From the NCBI GenBank assembly GCA_027067035.1, contig JAMOMO010000210.1, forward strand, positions 1 to 11,370: a stretch of DNA of 11,370 bases, written 5' to 3'. The notes under the pieces were generated by a model. That model was not told the DNA's origin and searched no databases. It saw only the letters and a list, made by a program, of their open reading frames with translations. Of the stretch, positions 1 through 8,141 are shown in pieces. A program made the position numbers and the translations under genes. This DNA comes from Desulfobulbaceae bacterium (GTDB lineage Bacteria; Desulfobacterota; Desulfobulbia; Desulfobulbales; Desulfocapsaceae). How positions within the stretch are numbered: position 1 is the first letter of the stretch; every line of letters starts with the position of its first letter.

Positions 1-423
1 AATCACTGTAACGAACCACCCTGTGTCCGGGCATGTCCGACCCAGGCCACCTTCCGTAACAGTGCAAACGGAATTGTTGCAATGGATTTTCACCGTTGTA
101 TTGGCTGTCGATTCTGCATGGCTGCCTGTCCCTATGGAGCCAGGTCATTTAACTGGCGTAACCCTCGCCCCTACATCAAGAAATATAACACACACTTCCC
201 GTCACGTATGAAGGGTGTGGTGGAAAAATGTAATTTCTGTGGTGAGCGTCTGGCCCTTGGGCAGGAACCTGCCTGTGTTGAGGCCTGCCAGGGATCAGGT
301 GCCATAACCTTTGGTGATCTTAACGATCCAAACTCAGAGGTGAGACAGTTACTTGATAAAGAATTTAGTATCCAGAGAAAGCCATCCGCTGGTACTAAAC
401 CATCAGTCTATTACATAGTGTGA
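1..423 (+). CDS. dsrO: DsrO, periplasmic iron-sulfur subunit of the DsrMKJOP complex (5'-truncated by window edge)
   Basis: The frame is open from base 1 and gives the last 140 residues of a ferredoxin-like protein; the start lies upstream of the window. Cysteine groups for several [4Fe-4S] clusters are visible: Cys 3, 8 and 12 of the visible part (the first Cys of that group is probably just outside), Cys 33, 36, 39 and 43 in a CIGCRFCMAACPYGAR segment, and Cys 77, 80, 92 and 96 (CNFCGER, then CVEACQGSGA). This pattern belongs to the four-cluster electron-transfer subunits of the PsrB/DmsB/DsrO type. The next gene, 7 nt downstream, is a clear DsrP (NrfD family), which makes DsrO the best name. 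In sulfate reducers DsrO is exported and passes electrons between DsrJ and the membrane subunit DsrP. HybA/PsrB-type paralogues of other NrfD complexes are the main alternative. Confidence 0.88.
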   Translation, partial: NHCNEPPCVRACPTQATFRNSANGIVAMDFHRCIGCRFCMAACPYGARSFNWRNPRPYIKKYNTHFPSRMKGVVEKCNFCGERLALGQEPACVEACQGSGAITFGDLNDPNSEVRQLLDKEFSIQRKPSAGTKPSVYYIV

Positions 424-430
424 GGAAGTC

Positions 431-1600
431 ATGATTGAAAAAACACTCAAAGGCAAACCAGCCTACTGGATCTGGCTTGCATTTTTAGGAATGTTCATGG
501 CTGTAGGTGCTGCCTGTTATATCAGGCAGTACAACTTTGGCCTTGGGCTAACCGGCATGAGCCGGGACGTCTCTTGGGGACTCTATATCTCTCAGTTTAC
601 CTTTCTGGTCGGAGTAGCGGCTGGAGGTGTTATGCTGGTTCTCCCCTATTATGTTCATAATTATAAAGAGTTTGGAAAGATCACCATTCTGGGCGAGTTT
701 CTGGCAATCGGCGCCATCGTTATGTGTCTGCTTTTTATCATGGCGGATCTTGGACAGCCAATGCGTGCTTTGAACGTGGTACTGCATCCGACTCCCAACT
801 CCATGCTGTTCTACGATGCCATCGTTCTGAACGGTTACCTTTTCCTGAATATTCTCTGTGGCTGGGTAATCCTCACTGCTGAGAAAAAACAGGTCAAACC
901 ACCAAAGTGGATTTATTTCTTTGTCTATCTTTCTATCCCCTTTGCAGTTTCCATTCATACTGTAACCGCCATGCTCTACTGCGGTCTTCCTGGACGCCAC
1001 TTCTGGCTTTCTGCCATCATTGCTCCACGCTTTCTTGCCTCAGCCTTTGCGGCAGGACCTGCTCTGATCCTCATTGCATGTCTGATCCTGAAACGTGTTG
1101 CCAACTTTGATGCGGGTCGTAAGGCGATGAATAAACTCATCACCATTATTATTTATGCTGCCCTGCTCAACATGTTCTTTGTCGGCCTTGAGTTCTTTGT
1201 TGCGTACTACTCCAATATGCCGGGCCATATCGAGGCCCTTCAGTATCTGTTTTTTGGTATTGAGCATCATGGTGAGATGTACAACAACCTGGTTCCGTTT
1301 ATGTGGGCCTTTGTTATCCTTGCCTTTGCAGCCATTGGACTGCTTGCCACTCCGGCAGCACGAAGGAACGACTTTGTTCTCGGAATTGCCTGTATCATGC
1401 TCTTTGTAGCCTTCTGGCTTGATAAGGGTGTCGGCTTTGTTCTGGCAGGATTTGTTCCCAATCCATTGGGGCAGATTGTTGAGTATGTTCCCACAATGAA
1501 TGAGATAGGAATTACCCTTGGTGTCTGGGCAACCGGCTTCATGGTGGTAACCCTGCTCTATAAAATAGCAATTGATGTTGAGCATGAAATAGAAAAATAA
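431..1600 (+). CDS. dsrP: DsrP, NrfD-family integral membrane subunit of DsrMKJOP
   Basis: This 389-residue, very hydrophobic protein belongs to the NrfD/PsrC (polysulfide reductase membrane subunit) family and should span the membrane about ten times. The N-terminal segment (residues about 45-85, with WGLYISQFTFLVG followed by LPYYVHNYKEFGK) is typical of DsrP. The role is quinone/menaquinol electron exchange in the membrane, linked to DsrO in the periplasm and to the DsrMK module that acts on DsrC trisulfide during sulfite reduction. The ATG at 431 is preceded by GAGGA about five bases upstream and lies 7 nt after the dsrO stop, so the two are co-transcribed. It is the last gene of the operon: an intrinsic terminator follows 31 nt after the stop. 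The identification is strong because of the dsrO neighbour. Confidence 0.93.
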   Translation: MIEKTLKGKPAYWIWLAFLGMFMAVGAACYIRQYNFGLGLTGMSRDVSWGLYISQFTFLVGVAAGGVMLVLPYYVHNYKEFGKITILGEFLAIGAIVMCLLFIMADLGQPMRALNVVLHPTPNSMLFYDAIVLNGYLFLNILCGWVILTAEKKQVKPPKWIYFFVYLSIPFAVSIHTVTAMLYCGLPGRHFWLSAIIAPRFLASAFAAGPALILIACLILKRVANFDAGRKAMNKLITIIIYAALLNMFFVGLEFFVAYYSNMPGHIEALQYLFFGIEHHGEMYNNLVPFMWAFVILAFAAIGLLATPAARRNDFVLGIACIMLFVAFWLDKGVGFVLAGFVPNPLGQIVEYVPTMNEIGITLGVWATGFMVVTLLYKIAIDVEHEIEK

Positions 1601-1631
1601 TCAGAGAAAGACATTTGTTTTCTGTTTTTCG

Positions 1632-1661
1632 AGCCCCCGAGTAATCGGGGGCTTTTTTTTT
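1632..1661 (+). terminator. Rho-independent terminator of the dsr operon
   Basis: A perfect 9-bp stem (AGCCCCCGA paired with TCGGGGGCT) with a GTAA tetraloop runs into nine consecutive T residues. It lies 31 nt after the dsrP stop and ends the dsrMKJOP transcript. Confidence 0.95.
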
Positions 1662-1732
1662 GCCATTTTCTACGGTATAGTAGGGTGCAGTAAAGGCAGC
1701 TGTACTGAAATTTGAAGTCATAGGTTGTTATT

Positions 1733-2422
1733 GTGCCAGGAAAGCGAATACTCATAGTTTCATACTCTTATAGCCATCAGACCAGAAATCTCCTGAAAAA
1801 AATGGTGATCGGTCTTGAAGAAAGTGGCATTGATGTGACGTGGGAAAGGCTTGTTGCCGAACAGGAACTCCGTTTTCCCATCGGCACCATTCCCTCAACC
1901 GTTCTTATGATGTTCCAGACATTTCTGCGAAAACGTTTTCCCGTGAAACCTGTTGATGAAAAGATCTTTAGCCAGTGGGATCTGATCATCATTGCAGGGC
2001 CCACCTGGTCATACAACCCTTCCGGTGTTGTGCTCTCCTTTCTTGATCGTGACGGGAAAAGACTTTTTTCCGGGCAGGAGGTGCTGCCGCTTATCTCATG
2101 TCGTGGATACTGGCGTGTTCATTTCTGGGGACTGAAATCCCTTCTGAAAAAGTGTGGCGCCAAGACAGTTGCCGATCCCATCGTCTTCAAACATCCGACG
2201 GCCGAACCCTGGAATACCATTGGAGTATTCTTGAAACTTGCCGGCAAGATGCCGGAGCGTGGAAAGGGGTGGTTCAGGAGATTTTACCCGAAGTATGGAC
2301 ACAGCAGGAAACAGATTGAAACAGCCCGTGAGCTGGGAAAAGATCTGGGAAATGATCTCAATTCCGGTAAGACGGCAACAGAGCTCTCCTTTGAAACCCC
2401 GGTACCCACTGAACGGATCTGA
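1733..2422 (+). CDS. Flavodoxin-fold NAD(P)H oxidoreductase-like protein
   Basis: The protein has 229 residues. The N terminus (residues 5-18, RILIVSYSYSHQTR) looks like the first strand and phosphate-binding loop of the flavodoxin fold, and residues 83-100 (DLIIIAGPTWSYNPSGVV) look like the second FMN-contacting strand and loop. It is longer than a free flavodoxin (140-170 residues); residues 50-75 form an insert and the C-terminal 60 residues are basic and then polar. The only usable start is GTG 1733, because an in-frame TAG lies at 1721. The Shine-Dalgarno is weak; a TATAGT box at 1676-1681 could be the -10 element of its promoter, with no good -35 box at normal spacing. The gene stands alone between the dsr terminator and a convergent prepilin peptidase. 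It probably binds FMN and acts in electron transfer or quinone reduction; the substrate cannot be told. Confidence 0.7.
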   Translation: MPGKRILIVSYSYSHQTRNLLKKMVIGLEESGIDVTWERLVAEQELRFPIGTIPSTVLMMFQTFLRKRFPVKPVDEKIFSQWDLIIIAGPTWSYNPSGVVLSFLDRDGKRLFSGQEVLPLISCRGYWRVHFWGLKSLLKKCGAKTVADPIVFKHPTAEPWNTIGVFLKLAGKMPERGKGWFRRFYPKYGHSRKQIETARELGKDLGNDLNSGKTATELSFETPVPTERI

Positions 2423-2438
2423 GGGATGTCCGGGATGA

Positions 2439-3233
2439 TTAACCCGGCATGGCTATGCTGAGGTAGAGTTGATAGAGCTGTAATACATTCTCCTGGAAGA
2501 AGAGATAGAGGAGTGCGGCTATTGAAAGGAACGGGCCAAAAGGTATACGGGTCTGGCCGCCTTTCTTCTGCTTGATCATGGCAAAGACGCCGACCACTAC
2601 GCCGCTCAGCGAGCTTGTGAAAATAACAAAGGGCAGAGCATGCCATCCCAGGAAGGCTCCGATCATTGCCAGAAGCTTGATGTCACCGCCCCCCATGCCG
2701 TCAACTTTACGCCAGAGGTAATAGAGCCACGCGATGGAGTAGAGGATACCGCCCCCTGCCAGGATGCCGATAACCGAATCCTGCCAGCTGAGGGTCGGGC
2801 TCAGCAGTGAGAAGAGTATTCCGATGCCTATCCCCGGAAGAGAGATGACATCGGGGATAATCTGATGGTGGATGTCGATCACGATTATCACCAGCAGGGC
2901 AGCACAGAAGAGGAAGTAAAATGCGGTGGCAATGCTGAGTCCGAAACGCTGCACAAGGGCCAGAGACAGGAGTGTCATGGCGATTTCCACCAGCGGATAC
3001 TGGAGGGAGATCTTTTCCCGGCAGTGACTGCAGCGGCCGCGAAGGACCAGAAAACTGAGAACCGGAATGTTCTCGTACCAGTGCAGGTCTTCCATGCAGC
3101 TGGTGCAGTGAGAGGACGGGAAGACAATGGATTCCTTGTTTCCCGGCAGGCGCAGGATAACCACGTTCAGGAAGCTTCCTATGATAGCGCCGAAGCATCC
3201 GGCAGTAATGTACATCAGGAGTAAAATATCCAT
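2439..3233 (-). CDS. pilD: Type IV prepilin peptidase / N-methyltransferase (A24 family)
   Basis: The bifunctional membrane aspartic protease cleaves the leader of type IV prepilins or type II secretion pseudopilins and methylates the new N terminus. The 264-residue protein has the full two-domain layout. The N-terminal segment has the zinc-binding tetra-cysteine motif (Cys43, Cys46, Cys68, Cys71, in CTSC and CSHC). The membrane domain carries the two catalytic aspartates, best assigned to Asp120 in VIDIHHQIIPD and Asp184 in GMGGGDIKL; their spacing of 64 matches PilD/TcpJ enzymes. About seven or eight hydrophobic helices are visible. No clear Shine-Dalgarno precedes ATG 3233, and no other in-frame start lies between it and the upstream stop, although Met7 is possible. 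It is a stand-alone gene diverging from pyrK and converging on the flavodoxin-like gene. The 16-nt convergent gap has a short CCGGG/CCCGG inverted repeat but no T run. No pilin or secretion genes are in the window. Confidence 0.95.
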   Translation of the reverse strand: MDILLLMYITAGCFGAIIGSFLNVVILRLPGNKESIVFPSSHCTSCMEDLHWYENIPVLSFLVLRGRCSHCREKISLQYPLVEIAMTLLSLALVQRFGLSIATAFYFLFCAALLVIIVIDIHHQIIPDVISLPGIGIGILFSLLSPTLSWQDSVIGILAGGGILYSIAWLYYLWRKVDGMGGGDIKLLAMIGAFLGWHALPFVIFTSSLSGVVVGVFAMIKQKKGGQTRIPFGPFLSIAALLYLFFQENVLQLYQLYLSIAMPG

Positions 3234-3303
3234 TGAGTGTGCAGTGGTGGAGAGTTAGAAGATGAGTGAAACCCTAAGATCTTATTAGATAATAGTCTTA
3301 ACT

Positions 3304-4092
3304 ATGTCGCAATTCCAGAAAAAAACACAGATAACCAGAATTGAACGCTTCTCGTCTGATATTGTCCGGTTGACCCTGCTTGCTCCCGATATTGCATCCA
3401 TTGCAAAGCCGGGCCAGTTTGTCATGGTACGAACCGGAAACGGTAAAGAACCGCTGCTTCGCAGACCGTTCTCCATTTCGCAGACCAGCAACGGAAAACA
3501 TTTTCAGATCCTGTTTAAAGTAGTGGGCCGTGGGACATCATTGCTGTCACACTGCAGGGAAGGTGAATTTCTGTCTATTCTGGGACCGTTGGGACACGGT
3601 TTTACAGTCGATTGCCAGCGTCTGAACTGCCTTGTCGGCGGTGGCATGGGCATAGCCCCGCTGCTCTTTCTTGGGAAAACACTTTCCCGTGTCTGCCCTG
3701 AAAATACTCCCCTGGTGGTGCTTGGAGCACGAAACAGGGAAGAACTGGAACCACTGGTACAGGATTTTCATGAACTTGGCCTCAATGTCCACCCTGCCAC
3801 TGATGACGGCAGCCTCGGGCATCATGGGCTGGTGACTGATGTCCTGAAAAAACTGGACTTAGGGGATGACTGTGAAATGTTTGTCTGTGGGCCCCATCCC
3901 ATGATGACAGCAGTCCATTTTTTCTGCAGGGATCGTGGATTTTCCTGTCAGGTTTCAATGGAAACCAGCATGGCCTGTGGCATGGGAGCATGTCTTGGCT
4001 GTATTGTTCCTGTTAAAAACGGCGCCTACGCACATGCCTGTTCGGATGGGCCGGTCTTTGATTCAAAGGAGCTGCTATGGCAAGTGAGCTGA
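3304..4092 (+). CDS. pyrK: Dihydroorotate dehydrogenase electron-transfer subunit PyrK
   Basis: This is the FAD and [2Fe-2S] subunit that lets class 1B dihydroorotate dehydrogenase reduce NAD+. The 262 residues show a ferredoxin-reductase fold: RRPFSIS (53-59) binds FAD, VGGGMGIAPL (111-120) and CGPHPM (195-200) belong to the NAD module, and the C-terminal cysteines 225, 230, 233 and 246 (C-x4-C-x2-C-x12-C) hold the [2Fe-2S] cluster. These are the PyrK hallmarks. The start is fixed at ATG 3304 by an in-frame TAG at 3286; the Shine-Dalgarno is poor. A GATAAT box at 3288-3293 lies so close to the ATG that, if used as a -10 element, the message would be nearly leaderless. The gene overlaps pyrD by 16 bases, consistent with translational coupling and a stable heterotetramer. 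Other sulfide dehydrogenase/NfnA-like proteins share the fold, but the pyrD overlap settles it. Confidence 0.96.
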   Translation: MSQFQKKTQITRIERFSSDIVRLTLLAPDIASIAKPGQFVMVRTGNGKEPLLRRPFSISQTSNGKHFQILFKVVGRGTSLLSHCREGEFLSILGPLGHGFTVDCQRLNCLVGGGMGIAPLLFLGKTLSRVCPENTPLVVLGARNREELEPLVQDFHELGLNVHPATDDGSLGHHGLVTDVLKKLDLGDDCEMFVCGPHPMMTAVHFFCRDRGFSCQVSMETSMACGMGACLGCIVPVKNGAYAHACSDGPVFDSKELLWQVS

Positions 4093-5009
4093 ACAGTGTT
4101 GATCTCAGGGTTTCCATTGCCTCGTTGAATCTGAAAAACCCGGTGATGACTGCCTCCGGAACCTTCGGATATGCCCGTGAATTTGAGCCCTATGTGAATC
4201 TGCACAGGCTCGGAGCAGTTGTGGTGAAGGGGATTTCCCTTGAGCCGCGTTTCGGTAATCCTCCACCCAGAATCGTGGAGACCTCCTGCGGCATGCTCAA
4301 TGCCATCGGACTTGAGAACGTGGGAGTTGAACGGTTTATTTCTGAGAAAATGCCCGCCCTGCAGCAGGCGAATGTTCCTGTCTTTGTGAATATTCTTGGT
4401 GATACCCTTGATGAGTATCGTGAAATTGCCTCCCGCCTGGCAGGGATTGAAGGTGTTGCCGGTATTGAAGTCAACATATCATGTCCCAATGTAAAAAAGG
4501 GTGGTGTTGCCTTTGGTACGGTGCCTGAAATGGCCGCTGCGGTGACCGCTGTTGTGAAGGAGAACTCCACGGTCCCGGTTATGGTGAAGCTTTCACCAAA
4601 TGTTACTGATATCACGGTGATTGCAAAGGCTGTGGAGGATGCCGGTGCCGATGCGGTTTCCCTCATCAATACCCTCATCGGGATGGCCATCAATCATCGC
4701 AGCAGAAAACCGGCCCTTGCCAATGTGATTGGCGGCCTGTCCGGACCTGCCATTAAACCAGTGGCGCTGCGCATGGTGTACCAGGTGGCCCGGGCGGTCT
4801 CTATTCCCGTGGTCGGAATCGGCGGAATTGAGACGGCGGAAGATGTCCTGGAATTCATGCTGGCAGGTGCCACCGCCGTACAGATAGGCACTGCAAATTT
4901 TGTGAACCCCAGAGCGAGTGAAGAGGCGGTGGAAGGGCTGGCCCGCCATGTGGCCACTGAGAGTCTTGGTTCCATCAGAGAACTCATCGGGGGGCTGATC
5001 CTCCCCTGA
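4077..5009 (+). CDS. pyrD: Dihydroorotate dehydrogenase, class 1B catalytic subunit
   Basis: The enzyme oxidises dihydroorotate to orotate in de novo pyrimidine synthesis, using FMN and passing electrons through PyrK to NAD+. The protein is 310 residues, normal for PyrDB. Visible hallmarks are NPVMTASGTFGY (21-32), VVVKGISLEPRFGNPPPR (48-65, with the FMN-contacting Lys51), and NISCPN (133-138), in which Cys136 is the catalytic base typical of class 1 enzymes. VMVKLSPN (169-176) and VVGIGGI followed by AVQIGTA (about 245-273) form the FMN phosphate site. ATG 4077 lies inside the end of pyrK and is preceded by AAGGAG. The DUF1232 gene follows two bases after the stop. The Cys base together with an adjacent pyrK separates it firmly from class 1A and class 2 enzymes. 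Confidence 0.97.
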   Translation: MASELNSVDLRVSIASLNLKNPVMTASGTFGYAREFEPYVNLHRLGAVVVKGISLEPRFGNPPPRIVETSCGMLNAIGLENVGVERFISEKMPALQQANVPVFVNILGDTLDEYREIASRLAGIEGVAGIEVNISCPNVKKGGVAFGTVPEMAAAVTAVVKENSTVPVMVKLSPNVTDITVIAKAVEDAGADAVSLINTLIGMAINHRSRKPALANVIGGLSGPAIKPVALRMVYQVARAVSIPVVGIGGIETAEDVLEFMLAGATAVQIGTANFVNPRASEEAVEGLARHVATESLGSIRELIGGLILP

Positions 5010-5011
5010 TC

Positions 5012-5272
5012 ATGGTACCCTCTCCTCCAAACGGTCCTTCACAGTTCTTTCTGTGGAGCAGGGTACAGGCCTGGGCCCGCCTTCTTTTCAGGCGTGATAC
5101 TCCCTGGAGGGTGAAGATGATACTTGCTTCGGCAATCATCTATCTCCTCTCTCCCTTTGATCTGATTCCTGACTGGATTGCAGGTTTTGGCCTCCTTGAT
5201 GATTTAACAGTTGTGTCCCTTCTTGTGGCCTGGGCCATACGGACGGCCGATGCAGCACAAAAGAAAAAGTGA
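5012..5272 (+). CDS. Small membrane protein with DUF1232 (YkvA-like) domain
   Basis: The 86-residue protein contains the DUF1232/YkvA signature at residues 44-65 (YLLSPFDLIPD, then a hydrophobic segment and LLDDL). One hydrophobic helix is followed by a short loop and a second helix ending in a lysine-rich tail, so it is probably a small membrane protein. Its function is unknown. ATG 5012 lies two bases after the pyrD stop without a convincing Shine-Dalgarno, so translation probably depends on pyrD coupling. A second in-frame ATG at 5117 has GGAGG just upstream, but starting there would remove the DTPWRVK lead-in that family members usually keep, so I prefer 5012. The stop lies 6 nt before aroD. 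The gene is most likely a passenger in this operon; nothing visible links it to either pathway. Confidence 0.85.
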   Translation: MVPSPPNGPSQFFLWSRVQAWARLLFRRDTPWRVKMILASAIIYLLSPFDLIPDWIAGFGLLDDLTVVSLLVAWAIRTADAAQKKK

Positions 5273-5278
5273 TATTCA

Positions 5279-5968
5279 ATGAACTCCCGTTTGCGTACCT
5301 GTGTTTCCATAGGCCGTACGACCATCGATGATGCGCTTGCTGTTGCGGATTCCGTTGCAGCAGATGCAGATGTGCTGGAAATACGTCTTGACTATCTCCA
5401 GACGGTGGCTGTTTCCCCCTTTCTTGCCACCCTTGAAAAACCACTGCTTTTTACCAACAGGGCAGCCTGGGAGGGAGGCGAATTCACCGGCGATGAGGAA
5501 CAGCGTCTCGGTGCGCTTCTGGAGGCGGTGGCTGAAAATGCTGCCTATGTGGATCTTGAACTCCTGGCACCCGATGACTCCCATCGAAAGATGTTGCAGG
5601 CCCTGCCTGAGAGCAGTACCAGGCTGATTCTCTCCTGGCATAATTTCAAAGAGACTCCCTCGCTGGAAGAGCTTGTGGGGCGAATGGCGCTGATGCAGGA
5701 CAGGGGGGCGGATATCGGGAAAATCATCACAACGGCCAATGACAGCAGTGATGTTCTCAGAATCATGCAGCTTTTTGATGTTGCGCGTCAACTTGATTTC
5801 CCACTCATCAGCTTCTGCATGGGAGCGGCTGGAATCATCAGCCGGGTGGCCAGCTGTGAGCTCGGGGGGTACATGACATACTGTGCGGTAAGCGATGCGG
5901 AGCTTACTGCTCCGGGCCAGATAACAGCTGCAAAGATGCGGCGGATCCATACATTGATGGGAGTATAG
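5279..5968 (+). CDS. aroD: 3-dehydroquinate dehydratase, type I
   Basis: The enzyme converts 3-dehydroquinate to 3-dehydroshikimate, the third step of the shikimate pathway, through a Schiff base. The 229 residues carry the type I features: EIRLDYL (34-40, substrate-binding Glu and Arg), ILSWHNFKETPS (117-128, catalytic His121), GADIGKIITTAN (143-154, Schiff-base Lys148), and the C-terminal SFCMGAAGIISR (178-189) and APGQIT (211-216). The length suits the stand-alone enzyme, with no fusion to aroE. The Shine-Dalgarno is only a purine-rich AAGAAAAAG. aroE starts three bases after the stop, so the pair is coupled and carries out consecutive reactions. Confidence 0.96.
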   Translation: MNSRLRTCVSIGRTTIDDALAVADSVAADADVLEIRLDYLQTVAVSPFLATLEKPLLFTNRAAWEGGEFTGDEEQRLGALLEAVAENAAYVDLELLAPDDSHRKMLQALPESSTRLILSWHNFKETPSLEELVGRMALMQDRGADIGKIITTANDSSDVLRIMQLFDVARQLDFPLISFCMGAAGIISRVASCELGGYMTYCAVSDAELTAPGQITAAKMRRIHTLMGV

Positions 5969-5971
5969 AAC

Positions 5972-6799
5972 ATGGCTGTCAACGGAAAGACCATTCTTTA
6001 CGGAATAGTGGGGAACCCCGTGAGCCATTCCCTGAGTCCCGCCATGCACAACGCGGCCCTTGCGGCGGCCGGGATTAATGGTATCTACCTGCCCTTTCCC
6101 GCTCCGGATATCGCAGCGGCTGTCACCGGTATACGGGGCCTGGGGGTGCAGGGTGTCAGCGTGACCATCCCTCACAAAGAGCAGATCATGGAGCTGCTTG
6201 ACGAGATCGATCCGGTGGCCGCGAAGATCGGTGCGGTGAATACGGTTGTCAATAATAATGGCAGGCTCAGCGGCCTGAATACGGACTGGCTTGGTGCCAT
6301 GCGGGCCCTTGAAGAGCAGATTGTACTTTCCGGGGCAAAGGCGGTGCTTCTTGGAGCAGGCGGTTCTGCACGGGCAATAGGTTTCGGCCTGCTGGAGAGA
6401 GGCGCGGAACTTGTGCTCTCAAGCCGCACCGAATCAAAGGGACGCTCCCTTGCTGATGAGCTTGGCTGTCCCTGGGTATCCCTTGCTGAAAGTGATACCT
6501 TATCAGGAGATATCCTGATAAATGCCACTTCTGTCGGCATGGAACCCCATGCGGAAAACAGTCCGGTTGCAGCTGAACTGAACGCAGAGTTTACTGTGGT
6601 CATGGACATAGTGTATGCACCACTGAAAACCCGTCTGCTGCAGGATGCAGAGGAGAGAGGCTGTGCCATTATCAACGGCCTTGAAATGCTGCTCTATCAG
6701 GGAGTTGCCCAGTTTGAAATATGGACTGCCGGGAAAGCTCCGGTGGCGGTTATGCGTTCGGCCCTGCAAAAGGCGCTGGGAAGAGTCGGGCAGTCTTGA
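5972..6799 (+). CDS. aroE: Shikimate dehydrogenase (NADP+)
   Basis: The enzyme reduces 3-dehydroshikimate to shikimate with NADPH. The protein has 275 residues, the usual AroE length. Substrate-site motifs are intact: SHSLSPAMHN (18-27), VTIPHKE (64-70, catalytic Lys69), NTVVNN (90-95) and NTDWLGA (103-109, Asp105 partner of the lysine). The nucleotide fold is shown by LGAGGSARA (127-135) and SSRTESKGR (150-158), where Arg152 is suitable for the NADP phosphate, and by INATSVGM (183-190). GGGAG upstream of ATG 5972 overlaps the end of aroD. aroA follows after 48 bases in the same direction. Quinate/shikimate dehydrogenase YdiB is a less likely alternative given the aro context. Confidence 0.97.
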   Translation: MAVNGKTILYGIVGNPVSHSLSPAMHNAALAAAGINGIYLPFPAPDIAAAVTGIRGLGVQGVSVTIPHKEQIMELLDEIDPVAAKIGAVNTVVNNNGRLSGLNTDWLGAMRALEEQIVLSGAKAVLLGAGGSARAIGFGLLERGAELVLSSRTESKGRSLADELGCPWVSLAESDTLSGDILINATSVGMEPHAENSPVAAELNAEFTVVMDIVYAPLKTRLLQDAEERGCAIINGLEMLLYQGVAQFEIWTAGKAPVAVMRSALQKALGRVGQS

Positions 6800-6847
6800 G
6801 AAAAAGAGTGGATGTCACGAAAAATAATACTACACGAGTAGAGAAAA

Positions 6848-8116
6848 ATGATTGAAATAACACCAGTCTCAACGGTTGATGCCACGGTTGCGGTACCGGG
6901 TTCAAAAAGTCTCACCCAGCGGGCTCTTATTGCTGCAGCCCTGGCTGATGGAACCAGCAGGCTCATCGGTCCCCTGGCCAGTGAAGACACACACTATACT
7001 TCCAGGGCACTGGAGCAGATGGGGGTCACTGTGGAGCGTGGCGATGATGTCTGGCTTGTCCATGGTAATGGTGGCAAACTGAAAACACCCGATAAAGAAA
7101 TTTTTCTCGGCAACAATGGTACCGCCACCCGGTTTCTGACCTCGTTTGTGGCCCTTGGCCATGGTGATTTCCGGATTGACGGTGAGGAACGGATGCGGGA
7201 GAGGCCCATTGGTCCGCTCATGGAGGCGCTTCAGGGCTGGGGTGTTGAAATCAGCTCGGAACAGGGGACTGGATGTCCGCCCCTTCTGATAAAAAGCAAA
7301 GGCCTGGACGGCGGAGCAACTGTTCTGCCCGAGGGAAAGTCCAGCCAGTATGTCTCCTCTCTGCTGCTCGTTGCTCCCTATGCTGCTCAAGCAGCGACCC
7401 TGGAGGTCAGGGGCGAGGTGTTCTCCAAGCCCTATGTGGCGATGACCCTCTCTGTCATGTCGGATTTCGGGGTGAGTGTTGATTGTAATGAGGAGTTCAC
7501 CTCCTTTGTGATTCCTCAGGGCAGCTATCGGGCCATGGACTATGAAATTGAAGGAGATGCCTCCAATGCCTCCTATTTCTGGGCGGCGGCAGCTGTCACC
7601 GGTGGAAGGGTAACGGTTTCAAATGTTCCGGTGCCGTCTCTGCAGGGGGATGCCGGTGTGGTTCCACTTCTTGCCCGAATGGGTTGTGAAGTGTCCATGG
7701 ACGGCGGCGGCATAAGCCTCAAAGGAGGAGAGCGGCTTGAGGGCATCACAGTGGATATGGGTGATATGCCTGATGTTGTGCCCACCCTTGCCGTTGTTGC
7801 CGCATTTGCCCATGGAAAGACCGTTATCAACAACATCGCCCATCTGCGCATCAAAGAATGCGATCGACTCACAGCAACTCTTGCAGAGCTTGTGAAGATG
7901 GGTGCCGAAGTTGAGGAGGGAGATGATTATATGATTATTCATGGTGATGGCGGAGTGCGCCTCCATGGTGCTGTCATTGAAACATATAATGATCATCGGA
8001 TGGCCATGAGTTTTGCTGTGGCAGGTCTGAAGGTTCCCGGAGTGCAGATAACGGGCGAGGACTGTGTCGCCAAGTCGTTTCCTGACTTCTGGGAGCGGTT
8101 TGCGAAACTTTGCTGA
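6848..8116 (+). CDS. aroA: 3-phosphoshikimate 1-carboxyvinyltransferase (EPSP synthase)
   Basis: The enzyme joins phosphoenolpyruvate to shikimate-3-phosphate. The 422-residue protein has PGSKSLTQR (17-25), the PEP-site loop LGNNGTATRF (87-96), RERPIGPL (117-124), SSQYVSSLL (165-173), the DMPDVVPT segment with catalytic Asp309, RIKECDR (334-340, catalytic Glu337) and NDHRMAM (381-387). These map onto the E. coli catalytic residues with none missing. The PEP loop differs from the E. coli form: Asn, Thr and Phe stand where E. coli has Ala95, Met99 and Pro101. ATG 6848 follows a GAGA-rich Shine-Dalgarno. It is the last gene of the pyr-aro run; no T-rich terminator follows, only an inverted repeat around 8130-8175. 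Confidence 0.97.
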   Translation: MIEITPVSTVDATVAVPGSKSLTQRALIAAALADGTSRLIGPLASEDTHYTSRALEQMGVTVERGDDVWLVHGNGGKLKTPDKEIFLGNNGTATRFLTSFVALGHGDFRIDGEERMRERPIGPLMEALQGWGVEISSEQGTGCPPLLIKSKGLDGGATVLPEGKSSQYVSSLLLVAPYAAQAATLEVRGEVFSKPYVAMTLSVMSDFGVSVDCNEEFTSFVIPQGSYRAMDYEIEGDASNASYFWAAAAVTGGRVTVSNVPVPSLQGDAGVVPLLARMGCEVSMDGGGISLKGGERLEGITVDMGDMPDVVPTLAVVAAFAHGKTVINNIAHLRIKECDRLTATLAELVKMGAEVEEGDDYMIIHGDGGVRLHGAVIETYNDHRMAMSFAVAGLKVPGVQITGEDCVAKSFPDFWERFAKLC

Positions 8117-8141
8117 TGCTGCTTGAATACCCATAGTCTAT

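Noticed and set aside
2430..2446. CCGGG/CCCGG inverted repeat between the convergent flavodoxin-like and prepilin peptidase genes as a terminator
   Set aside because: The stem is only five base pairs and no T run follows on either strand.
5276..6175. Minus-strand open frame of 299 codons opposite aroD and aroE
   Set aside because: It lies opposite two well-supported enzymes with all catalytic residues present, and its translation is low in recognisable protein features.
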